A DNA stretch of 64,000 nt. It comes from Oxyruncus cristatus (lineage: Eukaryota; Chordata; Aves; Passeriformes; Cotingidae). Numbering within the stretch: position 1 is the first letter of the stretch; each line of letters begins with the position of its first letter. Positions 25,811-52,775 of the stretch are shown here, one piece after another. The DNA lies in contig VXAY01004345.1 of assembly GCA_013399855.1 (NCBI GenBank), forward strand, positions 46,584 through 110,583, in the 5' to 3' direction. The position numbers were made by a program, and so were the translations under genes. Under the pieces are notes generated by a model. It saw nothing but the letters and a program-made list of their open reading frames with translations, searched no databases and was not told the DNA's origin.

Positions 25811-27470
25811 TCACAGCACAGCCGATGCTCTGGGGCGCCGGTTCATCCCCTGCGTGAAGTTCCCCAGCGCTGGCAAGAAGTGGCGCAGGTAGATCTCGGT
25901 GTCATTGCTCAGGAGGCAGTTCTGGGGAAGGAAAAGTGTGAATACGTTAGAGCTGGCAGTGGGATTTAGCAGCAGGGACGGTGGGTAGCCAGGCTTCCAG
26001 CCCAGACAGGTGGTTGGTTTGCCAACATAAATAATTCAGAGAGGTGAGGATGCTGCCCCAGGAGGGTGGAGGTTTGTCCTCAGAACACGTGCCCCATGGT
26101 GTGACCCCCTTGGCCACTGCTGTGACCCCCCTTGGCCACTGCTCGGGGTGGCCGGGGCTGGCGGGGACTGTCCCCCTCTTCCCGTGGCGGCAGATTATCC
26201 TGCAGTGCCCCTCTGGCCCCCCCAGGAGAGCCTGTGCCGGTGTGATCAGCCCCGTGGTTCCCCCGAGAGGGCCCTGGGCCGGGGTGCAGCCCCTCCTCAC
26301 CGTCCTGCCCTGCAGCCTGCGCAGGTTGGTGACCAGGGGCTCGTAGTCCTTGCAGCGGGTGACCTTGGTGAGCGCCTTGGCAGCCTGGCACAGCAGCTCC
26401 TTCTCCGACAGCTGCGGAACAGGGGGAATGCTGACCCGGGCCCTGGGCTGTGCCCCAGCGCTGGGGCACAGAGGTGGGATGGAGGCACAGCCTTGCCCCA
26501 GTGACTGGCACCTGAGCAGCTCTTGGGTGGCTAACGAAGCTGCCCCAGCTGCAGAGGCTGTGCCCCGTGGGGAGGAGGGCACTGGCTGTGTCTGGGTTTA
26601 CTGCAACTGCATTTTCTGCCTGTGGGTGTTTACCTTTCGATTGGTGAAGGGGACCTGTGCCACTCGGGTGTCATTGCAGGGGACCTGGAGAGATGACACG
26701 AGAGACAATCATCATTACAAGACCATCATCCTGAGACCATCCCTGAGGAGTCACCAGCTCTACCCTCCACCAGGAAGGGCACCGTGTCTCCATCCCCCTC
26801 TAGACCCTTGGTGGTGCCACCACTGAGATCCATCTTTCAGCCAGTTGTTTCCAAAGAGGTTCCCGGACACAGGACCTGTGTTTACACGGCACTTGCAAGC
26901 AGCTGTTCGGGAAGGAGCAGGATGGTCCCTGGGTGCTCAGTGGCAGTAGAGCAGGGACTTCCTGGCAGCTCACACTGCCCCAGGCCACCATACCCTCGTC
27001 CCAAGCTGCCTTGGTCACCCTGACACAGCAGTTTTCTTGTTCCTCAACAGTTTTTCCTGCTGTGTGCCACATGTCAGGTGAAAAACTTCACCTGACCTGC
27101 CACCAAGTCAAGTGCTGATCATTCCAAGTCTCGGCTGAGACAGGCCAGGGGGCCCCAAGCTGGAGGTGGGATGGAATGGACCGAGGGAACGGGAAGGGCT
27201 CCTGCAGGCCCAGGCGGGTGGCAGTGCCGGTGCCTGGCCTTGGACACGGGAACATCGAGGACCATCCTCATCATCACCAGGGAGCTGCCGGGTCGGGGAG
27301 CAAAGCAAAGCCAGCAGGGGCAGCACATTTACCTGCACGCCTGAGGTGAGCTGTAGGACTTGGCGGGTGATCTCCAGCAGCATCTGCTTGTGCAGGTGAG
27401 TCACAGAGGTGGAAGAGATGAGCTGGAGCAGGGACAGGAGAGCGACAACTGCCTTCAGCGAGGGGAGCAT
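25811..27470 (-). CDS. IL13: Interleukin-13, four exons
   Basis: Secreted four-helix cytokine paired with IL4, acting through IL-13R alpha1/IL-4R alpha on epithelium and macrophages. Minus-strand coding exons: 27470-27333 (46 codons), 26684-26634 (17), 26411-26301 (37), 25921-25811 (36 plus TGA). All are GT-AG and phase 0, giving 136 residues (human 146). A hydrophobic signal peptide starts MLPSLKAVVALLSLLQL. Four mature cysteines, C49 (VPCND), C71 (LLCQAA), C83 (TRCKDY) and C102 (NCLLS), match the two-disulfide core of the family. Sequons NDT (50), NDT (106) and NFT (121) are present. The last cysteine lies at the start of exon 4, whereas I recall the human one at the end of exon 3. The ATG follows a good TATA box by about 75 bp. 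Identity rests on position next to RAD50 and exon plan; sequence similarity to mammalian IL13 is low. Confidence 0.88.
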
Positions 27471-27544
27471 CCTGTCAGTGCTGGCTGAGCACTGCCCGGG
27501 CTGCCTGGCCACGGCCTCTGCCTTCTGCTCGGCACAGACCCTTT

Positions 27545-27550
27545 TTTATA
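27545..27550 (-). promoter_or_regulatory. IL13: IL13 TATA box
   Basis: The minus strand reads GCTATAAAAAAGGG, a consensus TATA box 75 bp upstream of the ATG, which implies a 5' UTR of about 45-50 nt. This is the clearest TATA box of the two minus-strand cytokines and supports the chosen start codon. Confidence 0.75.
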
Positions 27551-27641
27551 GCGTGAAGAAGGACTCGTGTCTCCATTGACTGCCAAATATAGGTGTCTTC
27601 CTGTGCTGCTGGCAGTGGAAAGTGACACCCCAAAGAAGGAC

Positions 27642-27651
27642 ATTACGTAAT
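27642..27651. promoter_or_regulatory. IL13: NFIL3/PAR-bZIP palindrome upstream of IL13
   Basis: ATTACGTAAT is a perfect 10-bp palindrome and an exact match to the NFIL3 (E4BP4)/PAR-bZIP consensus. It lies about 95 bp upstream of the IL13 TATA box. NFIL3 is reported to affect IL-13 production in mouse T cells; use of this site is inferred. Confidence 0.5.
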
Positions 27652-27682
27652 GATGGGACACTTTTCTATCCGTTGAATAATG

Positions 27683-27688
27683 TTATCT
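27683..27688 (-). promoter_or_regulatory. IL13: GATA motif upstream of IL13
   Basis: TTATCT on the plus strand reads AGATAA on the minus strand, about 135 bp upstream of the TATA box. Mammalian IL13 transcription depends on GATA3 bound near the promoter. A single 6-mer is weak evidence on its own. Confidence 0.4.
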
Positions 27689-27699
27689 GTTATTCAGCT

Positions 27700-30600
27700 A
27701 AATGCAGATTTTAATCACCTCACTGATGGATGGGGAGATACTGGGATGAGAAGTTGAGAATTTCCCTTTGATGTCTGAGGATCTATTTACTATCGAGCAT
27801 GTTTGTAACGTGCTGCTTGTGGGAAACCATGAACATGTGCAGGACTGAACCAGGCACATTGCAAGCCTTGAGTAAAGTCAAGGCACGATCTTACGTGCAG
27901 AGAAATACTCAGGGGTGCTTTCCTGGTCTCCACCATGACCAAGACAAACAGTTTCATTGAGGGCTGGCTCTGGGATGTGCATGGCTGGATGCTTGCCAGG
28001 CTCCTGCTCTGGGTGTTGGTGTCTCCAGGGAGTTGTCGTGACCCTGGCAAGCACCTGGATCTCTCCTCCTGCAAGGCCCCTTCTTCCCAGAGCTGGCACA
28101 TGGCTGCTCTTGGAGAGGAAGAGCTGAACTGTTTGTCAGAAAAATTTGTGTCCTTTGGCCACCAGGGCAGCAGCCCCAGGAAGCTCACACAGCCAAAGAT
28201 GGGAAAGAAAAGAAAACCTCAAAACTTTTATCAAGATGTTAAACATCTGCAAAGACAAAAAAAAAAAATGCTCTTGCATGTAAAGGAAGAAGTAGCTGGG
28301 GGGGTTTTCTGGCATGTGGGTGTTTGGTTTTAACCAGGACTTCCTTGGCTCTGTAGCACAAATCCCATTGTGCGAGGACAGCTCCTGCAGTGCCCAGCTC
28401 GGGGTCCCACACCACCCCAGGCCATCCCAGGGGACATCAGAAAACCAACAGTAGCTCAAGGATTCAAACCACCACGTTCTTGGGCAGAAGAACTGACACA
28501 AAGCTATAATTATTTCCCACCGTGGATGAACTGTGTGGTCAGTGGGAATTTGACAACTGAAAATTGTCAAATTGTCCTCTTGCCACGTGCCCCTGTGCAC
28601 ACGGGTGAAGCAGCACCTCGTGGCTCTGCTGTCACCAGCTCCCCATGGTCCTGCAAACCCCATGCAGGGAAGCCTGACTTCACCTGGTACTTGCTTAGGG
28701 GCTTAAAAATAGTGTGAATTGTTGAATTTAAACTTAAATGTTTCTACATTTTATAAATTAACTTTTTTTTTTCCAAATTTTCAGTAAAGTCAACATGTCA
28801 CAGAGCCTGAGGAAGCCTGAACGTCACATTTCAAACAAACTGCTTCCTATTTCCCTGCACTCTTTCTGTATGGGATGACCATTGACCCAAGTTACAGTGA
28901 CAGGACTGCAGCATTCACCATTCCTGGCTTGTATCAGCCTGAAAAAATTGGTTTTCCTGGAAAAAAAAGATGGTGATGGTTCCCAATCACTGAATTCAAA
29001 AGGCTGGGCCAGAGCCAGGCGGGAGGCTGGAGGATTGCCATGGCATCAGGAGGGAGGTGGAGGGGTGCTGTGTGTCTGGGGCAGCTCAGCAGTGTGTGTG
29101 TCTGCCTGTCCCACAGTCAGTGTCCCCTGAGCCAAACTGCTGGAGCAGGAGTTTTTGGGTTGTTTTTTTTCCCAGCAGCCAAGCCAAAGTTGGATGCTAC
29201 AATCACCACACACGAATGGAGAGCAGTGGGGTTGGCTGGAGCCATGACCAGCACCAGCGTGAGATGGCCTTGGTGGACATGGATGGAATTGATGGAAATC
29301 AGTGGAAAGAAACAGGTAGGACCGGTTGCTGTCAGATTTAAGTGGTTACAGCCCCCTGTGGCAGCTTCCCCTTCTCTTCTCTGGCTCTGTGGGAAACGGG
29401 AGCACCAGTCCATAACTTCAGCTGGGTTGAATTTGTGCCTCCCCACTTAAACAGGCAGTATCTTCATCTTGTGCTGGGCCGTCTCCATGGCAGTTCCCGC
29501 CTGGCTGCTTTGGCCACCCCTGGCTCGGGGTGGGAGAGCTCCTGGCAGTGCTGGCAGGAAGGGCATCTGCTCCTCCCGGTGCCCTTCCTTCCCCCACGGT
29601 CTCCTCGTGCTCAGCTGCCCCTCTCTGGCAGTTTGAGCAAAGGGAGGCAACGGAGTCACCTCCCCACCTGTGCTTTGGCAGCCAAATTCATCCCTGGGGC
29701 AGGTGGAGGGTTTTTGGAGGGACAGGACAGGATCGTGGCATTAAGAAACAATGTCAGAATCAGGAGGTCCAGGGGATGCTTTAATTGAGGTGATATAAAT
29801 AGCTTCAGGTTGTTCTTGAGGGCCTGATTTTAGGTAACCCTTCTAACAACTTTCTCATTTCCAACACTATTCCGGCTGCCTCTTTTAGCAAATGCCCATG
29901 GAGAAGCCGCCACATGTTTTCCAGGCCATTTATGCTGTTCCTTACTTTCAGAAGGTGGCAGAGAAATTAAATAAGACATAACGTGAAAAGAAGTCCAAAT
30001 GTGGGTCAGGGTGTAATGTGTAGCATCAGCACACGCAGTATCTCTTGTATCAGTGGTTGGGTTTACAAATAGTGGATGCTCCCCTGTGCTGGAGCCACCC
30101 CGCCTCCTTCAGCCGCTGCAGCTGGAGGAAAGGCACACTCCAGCAATTCACTTTTCCTGCAAAAATCAGATGACACAGGTAGGATGGAGCCAGATGAAGG
30201 AGAATTTGCAAATTGCATCACATTTCCCGAAGATGGGATGGTGCAGTAGGTGCAGTGAGTGCTGGCTCCTGGCAGCTGGCCCGGGGGGCAGCAAACCCCG
30301 TCATACTGAAATAGATGAGATGATACTTGTGTGACATTTAAATGCGAAGCTGCAGGGAGACAGCAAATGATTCAGCTTTTGGAAGCATCATATATATTTA
30401 TTGCTTTGGTTTGTGGTGTTTATTTGTAGATAATCATATCTGTTTGGGCTTCTTAACATGATTTTTAGGGCATGCAAAAGATTTTGGCCTAAAACATGCC
30501 ATGTAGGAGGAAACTGTGGGGAGAAGTGAGTTACATGTTCTGTAAGTCAGTTTTTTACTTCAGGGAGATCAGAGAGCAGTTTTGGTTTAAAAACATTTTA

Positions 30601-33112
30601 AAAAATATTTTTAAAAATTAAAAATTCTCCTTTGATTAAAAAGCCTTCTCGGAAGTTTTTAAACTCAGGGTACTCTGGGGCAGGTGTTGCAGCAGCCTGC
30701 AAGCAGAGCTGTATTGCAGAAGTAATACTGAAGGAAGCATCAGAAAATCCAAGTATTGGATTTCTATGGATAACCTAAATTCCACTTAGAAACAAGGTGT
30801 TCAGATAGGGATGTCTAGGAGGCCTCTGGTTTTTTTTCCTAGTGAAAATTCTTGGCAGATAAACTGCACACAAGCCATGGCACTGAAGCAATGGATGTCG
30901 GGGCACAGAGTGGGGAGGAAGGTCTCTTGCACGAGCAGTGCATACCAGAGCCCTCCATCTCCTGCAGATCCCAACTCCAAAAACATTTGCCAGGGCTGAG
31001 GCTGCAGCCAGACCCAAATCCCTTGGAAGGGATTTACACGTAGTCAGCCCTTCCAGGCAAGATGCAGAGGCATGGGAAGCATTGGGTGCTCTCAGTGCTG
31101 GGTGCCTGCCTGCTTTGCAAATGCCATCCCAGGCAACTGCCGGATTCTCAATTCCTGATCCTACGGCAATTCCACTCATTATTGTTATTTTTGTAGTTGT
31201 TATTTTTGGCTCTTACTCCCGGTGCCTGTGGGCGTGTGCCTGTTCCCGTGGAGTCGTGTGCATGGATTGCTGTGCAGAGCATCTGCTGCTGGGACCTCTC
31301 TGCTGGAAACCCACCCCCACTCCAACCCACGTGGTAAGTGGACAGTCACTTTCTTCACCTCTTAATCACCTGTCCAACGAGTTACCACAGGAAATCTGTG
31401 CCTTGTTTGCCTCAAGATGTCTCTGCTTGGTTCTGCACTTGGTGTAGCATCTTTGGGGGCAACAACCCCTCTCCTGGGACATCCCCCTCCTCCTCTTGCT
31501 GCCCTCACCTCCCCGCGTGTGCCAGGGCAGGAGCTGTGGCAGGGCAGGGGTCCCCTGGGTGGCACTGGGGTGGCCGAGGCCCCTCAGCCCAGCCCGGCTT
31601 CCCGCGGGCACCAGGGAGGTGCAGCACAGCCAGGCCCTCTCTGTCCCCACGAGCAGGTCAGGAGAAGGGTTTGAAGTTTCTCCTACACTTGATTCACATA
31701 AGCACTTTTTGTTTTCCCGTGCACATGAAAACCATGGGGCTGGTGGAGTCTCTTCTCCATGCTGTTAGCTACCTACACTATTCACATCATTAGTGGCATT
31801 ATTTTTTATCGTTTCAATGGACTTGATATAGGGAAGGATGGTTTCCCACCACGTTTTCTGTATCTTTTCCAAGTTCTGGAGAAATGTTTAATACATGTGT
31901 GAGGATAAACATTGCAGCTGGGGAGCAGAGAAAGGCTGCTTTAGGCAAAAATGTGCCCAAAGGACTTCATAGAGAAACTGCAAGTCATGGTTTTAGCTCA
32001 GGGGAAAGAGCAGTACAGAATACACAAAGGTTGGGGAGTTGCTTCTGAGGACAAGGCAGAGCTGGGGTGTACATGTCGTGCTAAAATAAACAAGTTGCAC
32101 GGGAAAACTTGAAATTTCAAAGGTTTTTTTTTCTGTTGATTGTATCTTTAAGAAAATTTCCCTTCAGGAAGTAGTACTAGAGTTAGTGCAGCTTCTTGTT
32201 TAAAACTGCAAACATGATGCCTGTTAGTAGCATTTTGCTTTGCCTACTCTCCCCCCTTCCCTCCCCAGCTGTGTGTTCATCGCTTTTTTTGGGGAATTGG
32301 TGAACGTGTAATTGCTAGGAAGTCCCATTCATTCACTTATCTTTGAGTGGTTTCCCATGACTGGGGCCCCGCTGACCCGGTGGCTTTCAGAAAACTGAGG
32401 TGGAAATAACCCTCAGCTGAAGGGCTTGGGTTCTGCCCCTACCCCTCCAGGCACGGCCTGTCCCTCCCTGCTGCCCACACGTGGCAGGTCTGCTGCACCC
32501 CCACCCCTCTCAGCCGCTCCTTGCCCTGCAAAGTAAAGGCATTCCTGCCCCCTGGAAGAGGAGAGAGACAGCGGGCAATGTTCTCAGCCAGAGAGGAACA
32601 GCAGCTTTGGTCGCAGTTTGCTGAGGAGCTTCTGCTGGTCACTGCTGACTGCAAGGATCTGAAGAATCGCAAGTGCAGCTTCTGCTTGTGGACTCTCACC
32701 AAGAGCTCAGGGCAGAAGAGGTGCCTCCTACCTGGTTACAGATAAACACAGACACCTAAGTCCCTTCCCTCAGGGCTTTGGAGGCAGCAAGGCATGTTGT
32801 GAGGACCTCCCGTCTCCAGCCTCGGACTTGTGCCCATCAGGCCCTTTGCATTTTAAACAGGCAGGCCCTGGCTTTCCATTGTCACCCTAATTGAGCAGCA
32901 GATTCTCCTGGGCTGCCACGCCAAGGAAAAGAGCTTCAGGAAGAACTTCCAGCTGGGCAGGTGAAGCTCAGCATCCACAGGCATCAACTCTCTGAGGCAC
33001 TTCTGTACCATTTTCACACTCACAATCACTGCCATGAAGAATGAGAACATGACATAACTCTCACTGAGCAAAGAGAATTCACTCATTCCTCTGGTTAGAG
33101 ACAGGGCTTTGC
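27700..33112. other. IL13-RAD50 intergenic region
   Basis: About 5.4 kb between the IL13 promoter and the RAD50 poly(A) signal. It has mixed composition with A-rich runs (28254-28268), an AT-rich part around 30560-30660 and GC-rich parts (about 29500-29720 and 31490-31670). Open frames of 130-175 codons occur on both strands, but none shows a motif, conserved exon structure or known similarity. I see no gene here. Confidence 0.55.
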
Positions 33113-33118
33113 TTTATT
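33113..33118 (-). terminator. RAD50: RAD50 poly(A) signal
   Basis: TTTATT on the plus strand gives AATAAA on the minus strand, 564 nt beyond the RAD50 stop codon. It is the first canonical signal after the gene. Confidence 0.6.
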
Positions 33119-33681
33119 CTCAAACAATCTGTTAGACTTGGGCAAGACTGTGTCTTTAAAGAGCCAGAGTTAGGTTATCTTGTAGAGAAAGTAGTAAAAG
33201 TTCCCTTTGCAGCTTGTGAATTTTGGGTAGACCAGGTGGGTGGCTATGAACACGAGACACCCATCCATGCTGACCTTGCCAGAGATGGAGACCAAGCCCT
33301 ATTCCACTGACAGAGCGGCAGCTGTTCCAGACAATCTGCGATGATCTCCCCAACAGGACATACACAAAGAACTCACAACTTTAAATCCCTTTAAAAGGGA
33401 AAATAGAATACACCTAAATGAAAGTGCCTGGTATTCATTTGAATTCTTTCAATTCATGGCGATTCCTAAGCCCAGGCACAGAAATATGTAGAAAGAGATG
33501 AAGCTTAAAATTCATACAGTTTTAGACTCTGGCTAAAATTGTGACAAATCTTCAACAGAATACGATAAAAAGGAACTATATTTTCAGGCACCTTCACCTG
33601 AGCTCTGTCAAGGATGCAGTGTATGATAGATCAAGTCAGGCTGTCTGCACTGTGCAGTCACTGGCTGTTCTAATGAACTTA

Positions 33682-51116
<17,435 letters not shown>

Positions 51117-51164
51117 TATTGCTGAACTTCTCTTCCAAAGTCAGAGGTATAAATGTTGTAAAAC
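51117..51164 (-). other. RAD50: Possible splice acceptor before RAD50 ATG
   Basis: The minus strand reads CTCTGTTTTACAG followed by GTTTTACAAC 48 nt before the ATG, a plausible acceptor. The CpG island that should hold the promoter lies about 0.9 kb further upstream. A short non-coding first exon there, spliced to 51164, would link the two. This is an inference without transcript support. Confidence 0.4.
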
Positions 51165-51732
51165 CTGTAAAACAGAGCTTTGTGAAAAATCCAGTGGGCA
51201 GAAATCACAGTAGACCACTGAAAGCTGACTAAATACCTATACAAGCACAGCATATGATGAATATACTTAAAAACACAGCTGAGGCTCCTCAGTTACTGTT
51301 CAAGGTAGAAAACATTTGGAGGCAAAACCCTTATTTGTTTTAAACTCAGAAATTAATCAACTCCAAGTTAAGTGGAGTATAAATCAGTGCAGTTAAGAGA
51401 ATATATATCATTAAATCATATACAATGGCCCAAAATAACCCTTTATTCCACACCACAAACCCCATGCATGTGCTTTTAGAATATCCTAAACACAACGGAG
51501 GCCCCGATATTTTTCTCTTTCATAACCCACCGCTGTAGTGCAACACCCAACACCGTTCACCACTGCCTGTTTCTCACAGGTACATCCAGTACCACCTTGT
51601 CCTGACTCCTGCTGGGAAGGGGAAGACACTGGAGGCCGTGGGGTGGGAGCAGCCCATGGGAGCTGCCCTGCCTGGGGGAGGCAACTCCGACCCCGAGGCC
51701 CATCAGTGACCCACAGCAAACACATCGGTGCC

Positions 51733-51985
51733 ATGTGTGTATGGCTGTGTATTCCAGGGGTACTCCAGGGGTGTTCCAGGGGTGTATGGCTGTGTATCCA
51801 GGGCTGTTCCAGGGGGGTGCATGGCTGTGTATTCCAGGGCTGTTCCACGAGTGTATGGATGAGTACTGCATGGGTGTTCCAGGGGTGTGTATGGCTGTGG
51901 ATTGCACCCCTATTCCAGGGGTGTATGGCTGTGCATTCCGGGGATGTACGGCCGTGTATTCCCCCCCTGTTCCGGGAGCCCATGG
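51733..51985. repeat. Minisatellite between RAD50 and its CpG island
   Basis: Irregular tandem units built on GTGTATGGCTGTGTATTCCA and GGGGTGTTCCAG, roughly 30-35 bp each and repeated about seven times with substitutions. The unit is purine/T-rich on the plus strand. The long open frames through it on both strands are a by-product of the repeat. Confidence 0.8.
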
Positions 51986-52110
51986 CCCGTGCTCAGTTCC
52001 CCCGTTCCCCCACCCTGGGGCTCGGCCCTCCCGGGTCGGCTCGGGGGGTGCCCGGCTGGGTTCGGCCCGAGAACGGGCATTTCCTGCCGAGGCAGAGGTG
52101 GCAGCGGGAC

Positions 52111-52118
52111 TTTCCCGC
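52111..52118 (+). promoter_or_regulatory. RAD50: E2F site in the CpG island
   Basis: TTTCCCGC is an exact E2F consensus (TTTSSCGC). E2F sites are common in promoters of DNA-replication and repair genes, which fits RAD50. Confidence 0.5.
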
Positions 52119-52221
52119 CCGGAGCTCCGCGCTGCGCCGGGGGCGGGCGTCTTCCAGGGGGAGGCCATGAAGCGGCCCTGGCCGTGCCCGCCAGAGCCCG
52201 GCCCCCCCCGCGCCCCGTCCC

Positions 52222-52246
52222 NNNNNNNNNNNNNNNNNNNNNNNNN
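52222..52246. other. Assembly gap (25 Ns)
   Basis: A run of exactly 25 Ns inside very GC-rich DNA. The true length and sequence are unknown, so part of the RAD50 promoter may be missing. Any reading frame drawn through it is meaningless. Confidence 1.
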
Positions 52247-52294
52247 CCGCCTGAGGGCTCCGGGTCGGCGGCGCCGCGCGTGGTCGGCGGGGGG

Positions 52295-52775
52295 GGCTGG
52301 AAACTCCTGGGTTGAGATAAGAACGGTTTAATAACTGAGAACAAAGTCAAATACACTAATAATGGTAAATAATAATAATAATGGTAATTAAAAGGGAAAG
52401 AAAGAACCCAAAGAAGCGATGCACAATACAATTGCTGACCACCGATGCCAAACGCCCTTCCCAAACCCAGCTGGCCCCCCCTTCCAGGCGACTCCCCCGG
52501 TTTATGTGCTGGGCATGGAGTTCCGTGGGGTGGAATGTCCCTGTGGCCAGCTCGGGGCACCGGTCCCGGCTCTGCTCCCTCCCGGTTTCCCTTCTCTACC
52601 TCCTCGCTGCCAGAGCATGAGATGGAAAAGTCCTTGACTTGGGATAAACACGACTTAGTAAAAACCCCAAACATCCGTCTGTTATGAACATTATTCTCAT
52701 TGTGAACCCAAAACACGGCACGGTGCCAGATACTGAGAAGCAATGACCTCTGCCAGCCAGAGCGGGTTTGGGGAC
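52295..52775 (-). mobile_element. Endogenous retrovirus LTR fragment facing RAD50
   Basis: Read on the minus strand, this follows an abundant avian LTR: a U3 with CCCAAAACA-type start and CAAGGACTTTTCCATCTCATG, a decayed TATA region (ACATAAACCGGGG near 52495-52507), GCAATTGTATTGTGCATCGC, an ATT-rich stretch and TATTAAACCGTTCTTATCTC before CAACCCAGGAG. The far 3' end of the LTR is missing and no retroviral genes are nearby. It lies immediately upstream of the CpG island, in the same transcriptional direction as RAD50. Confidence 0.65.

Larger units (their letters stand above)
51986..52320. promoter_or_regulatory. RAD50: CpG island, likely RAD50 promoter
   Basis: A GC-rich stretch dense in CpG, with GC-box cores such as GGGGGCGGGCG near 52140 and an E2F site. 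It lies just upstream of RAD50 (minus strand) with no other nearby gene start, so it is the best candidate for the RAD50 promoter. A 25-N gap interrupts it. Confidence 0.6.

Noticed and set aside
21741..33112. Search for the bird KK34 or GM-CSF/IL3-like cytokine genes
   Set aside because: No further four-exon helical cytokine pattern was found; those genes lie elsewhere in the avian cluster as I recall.
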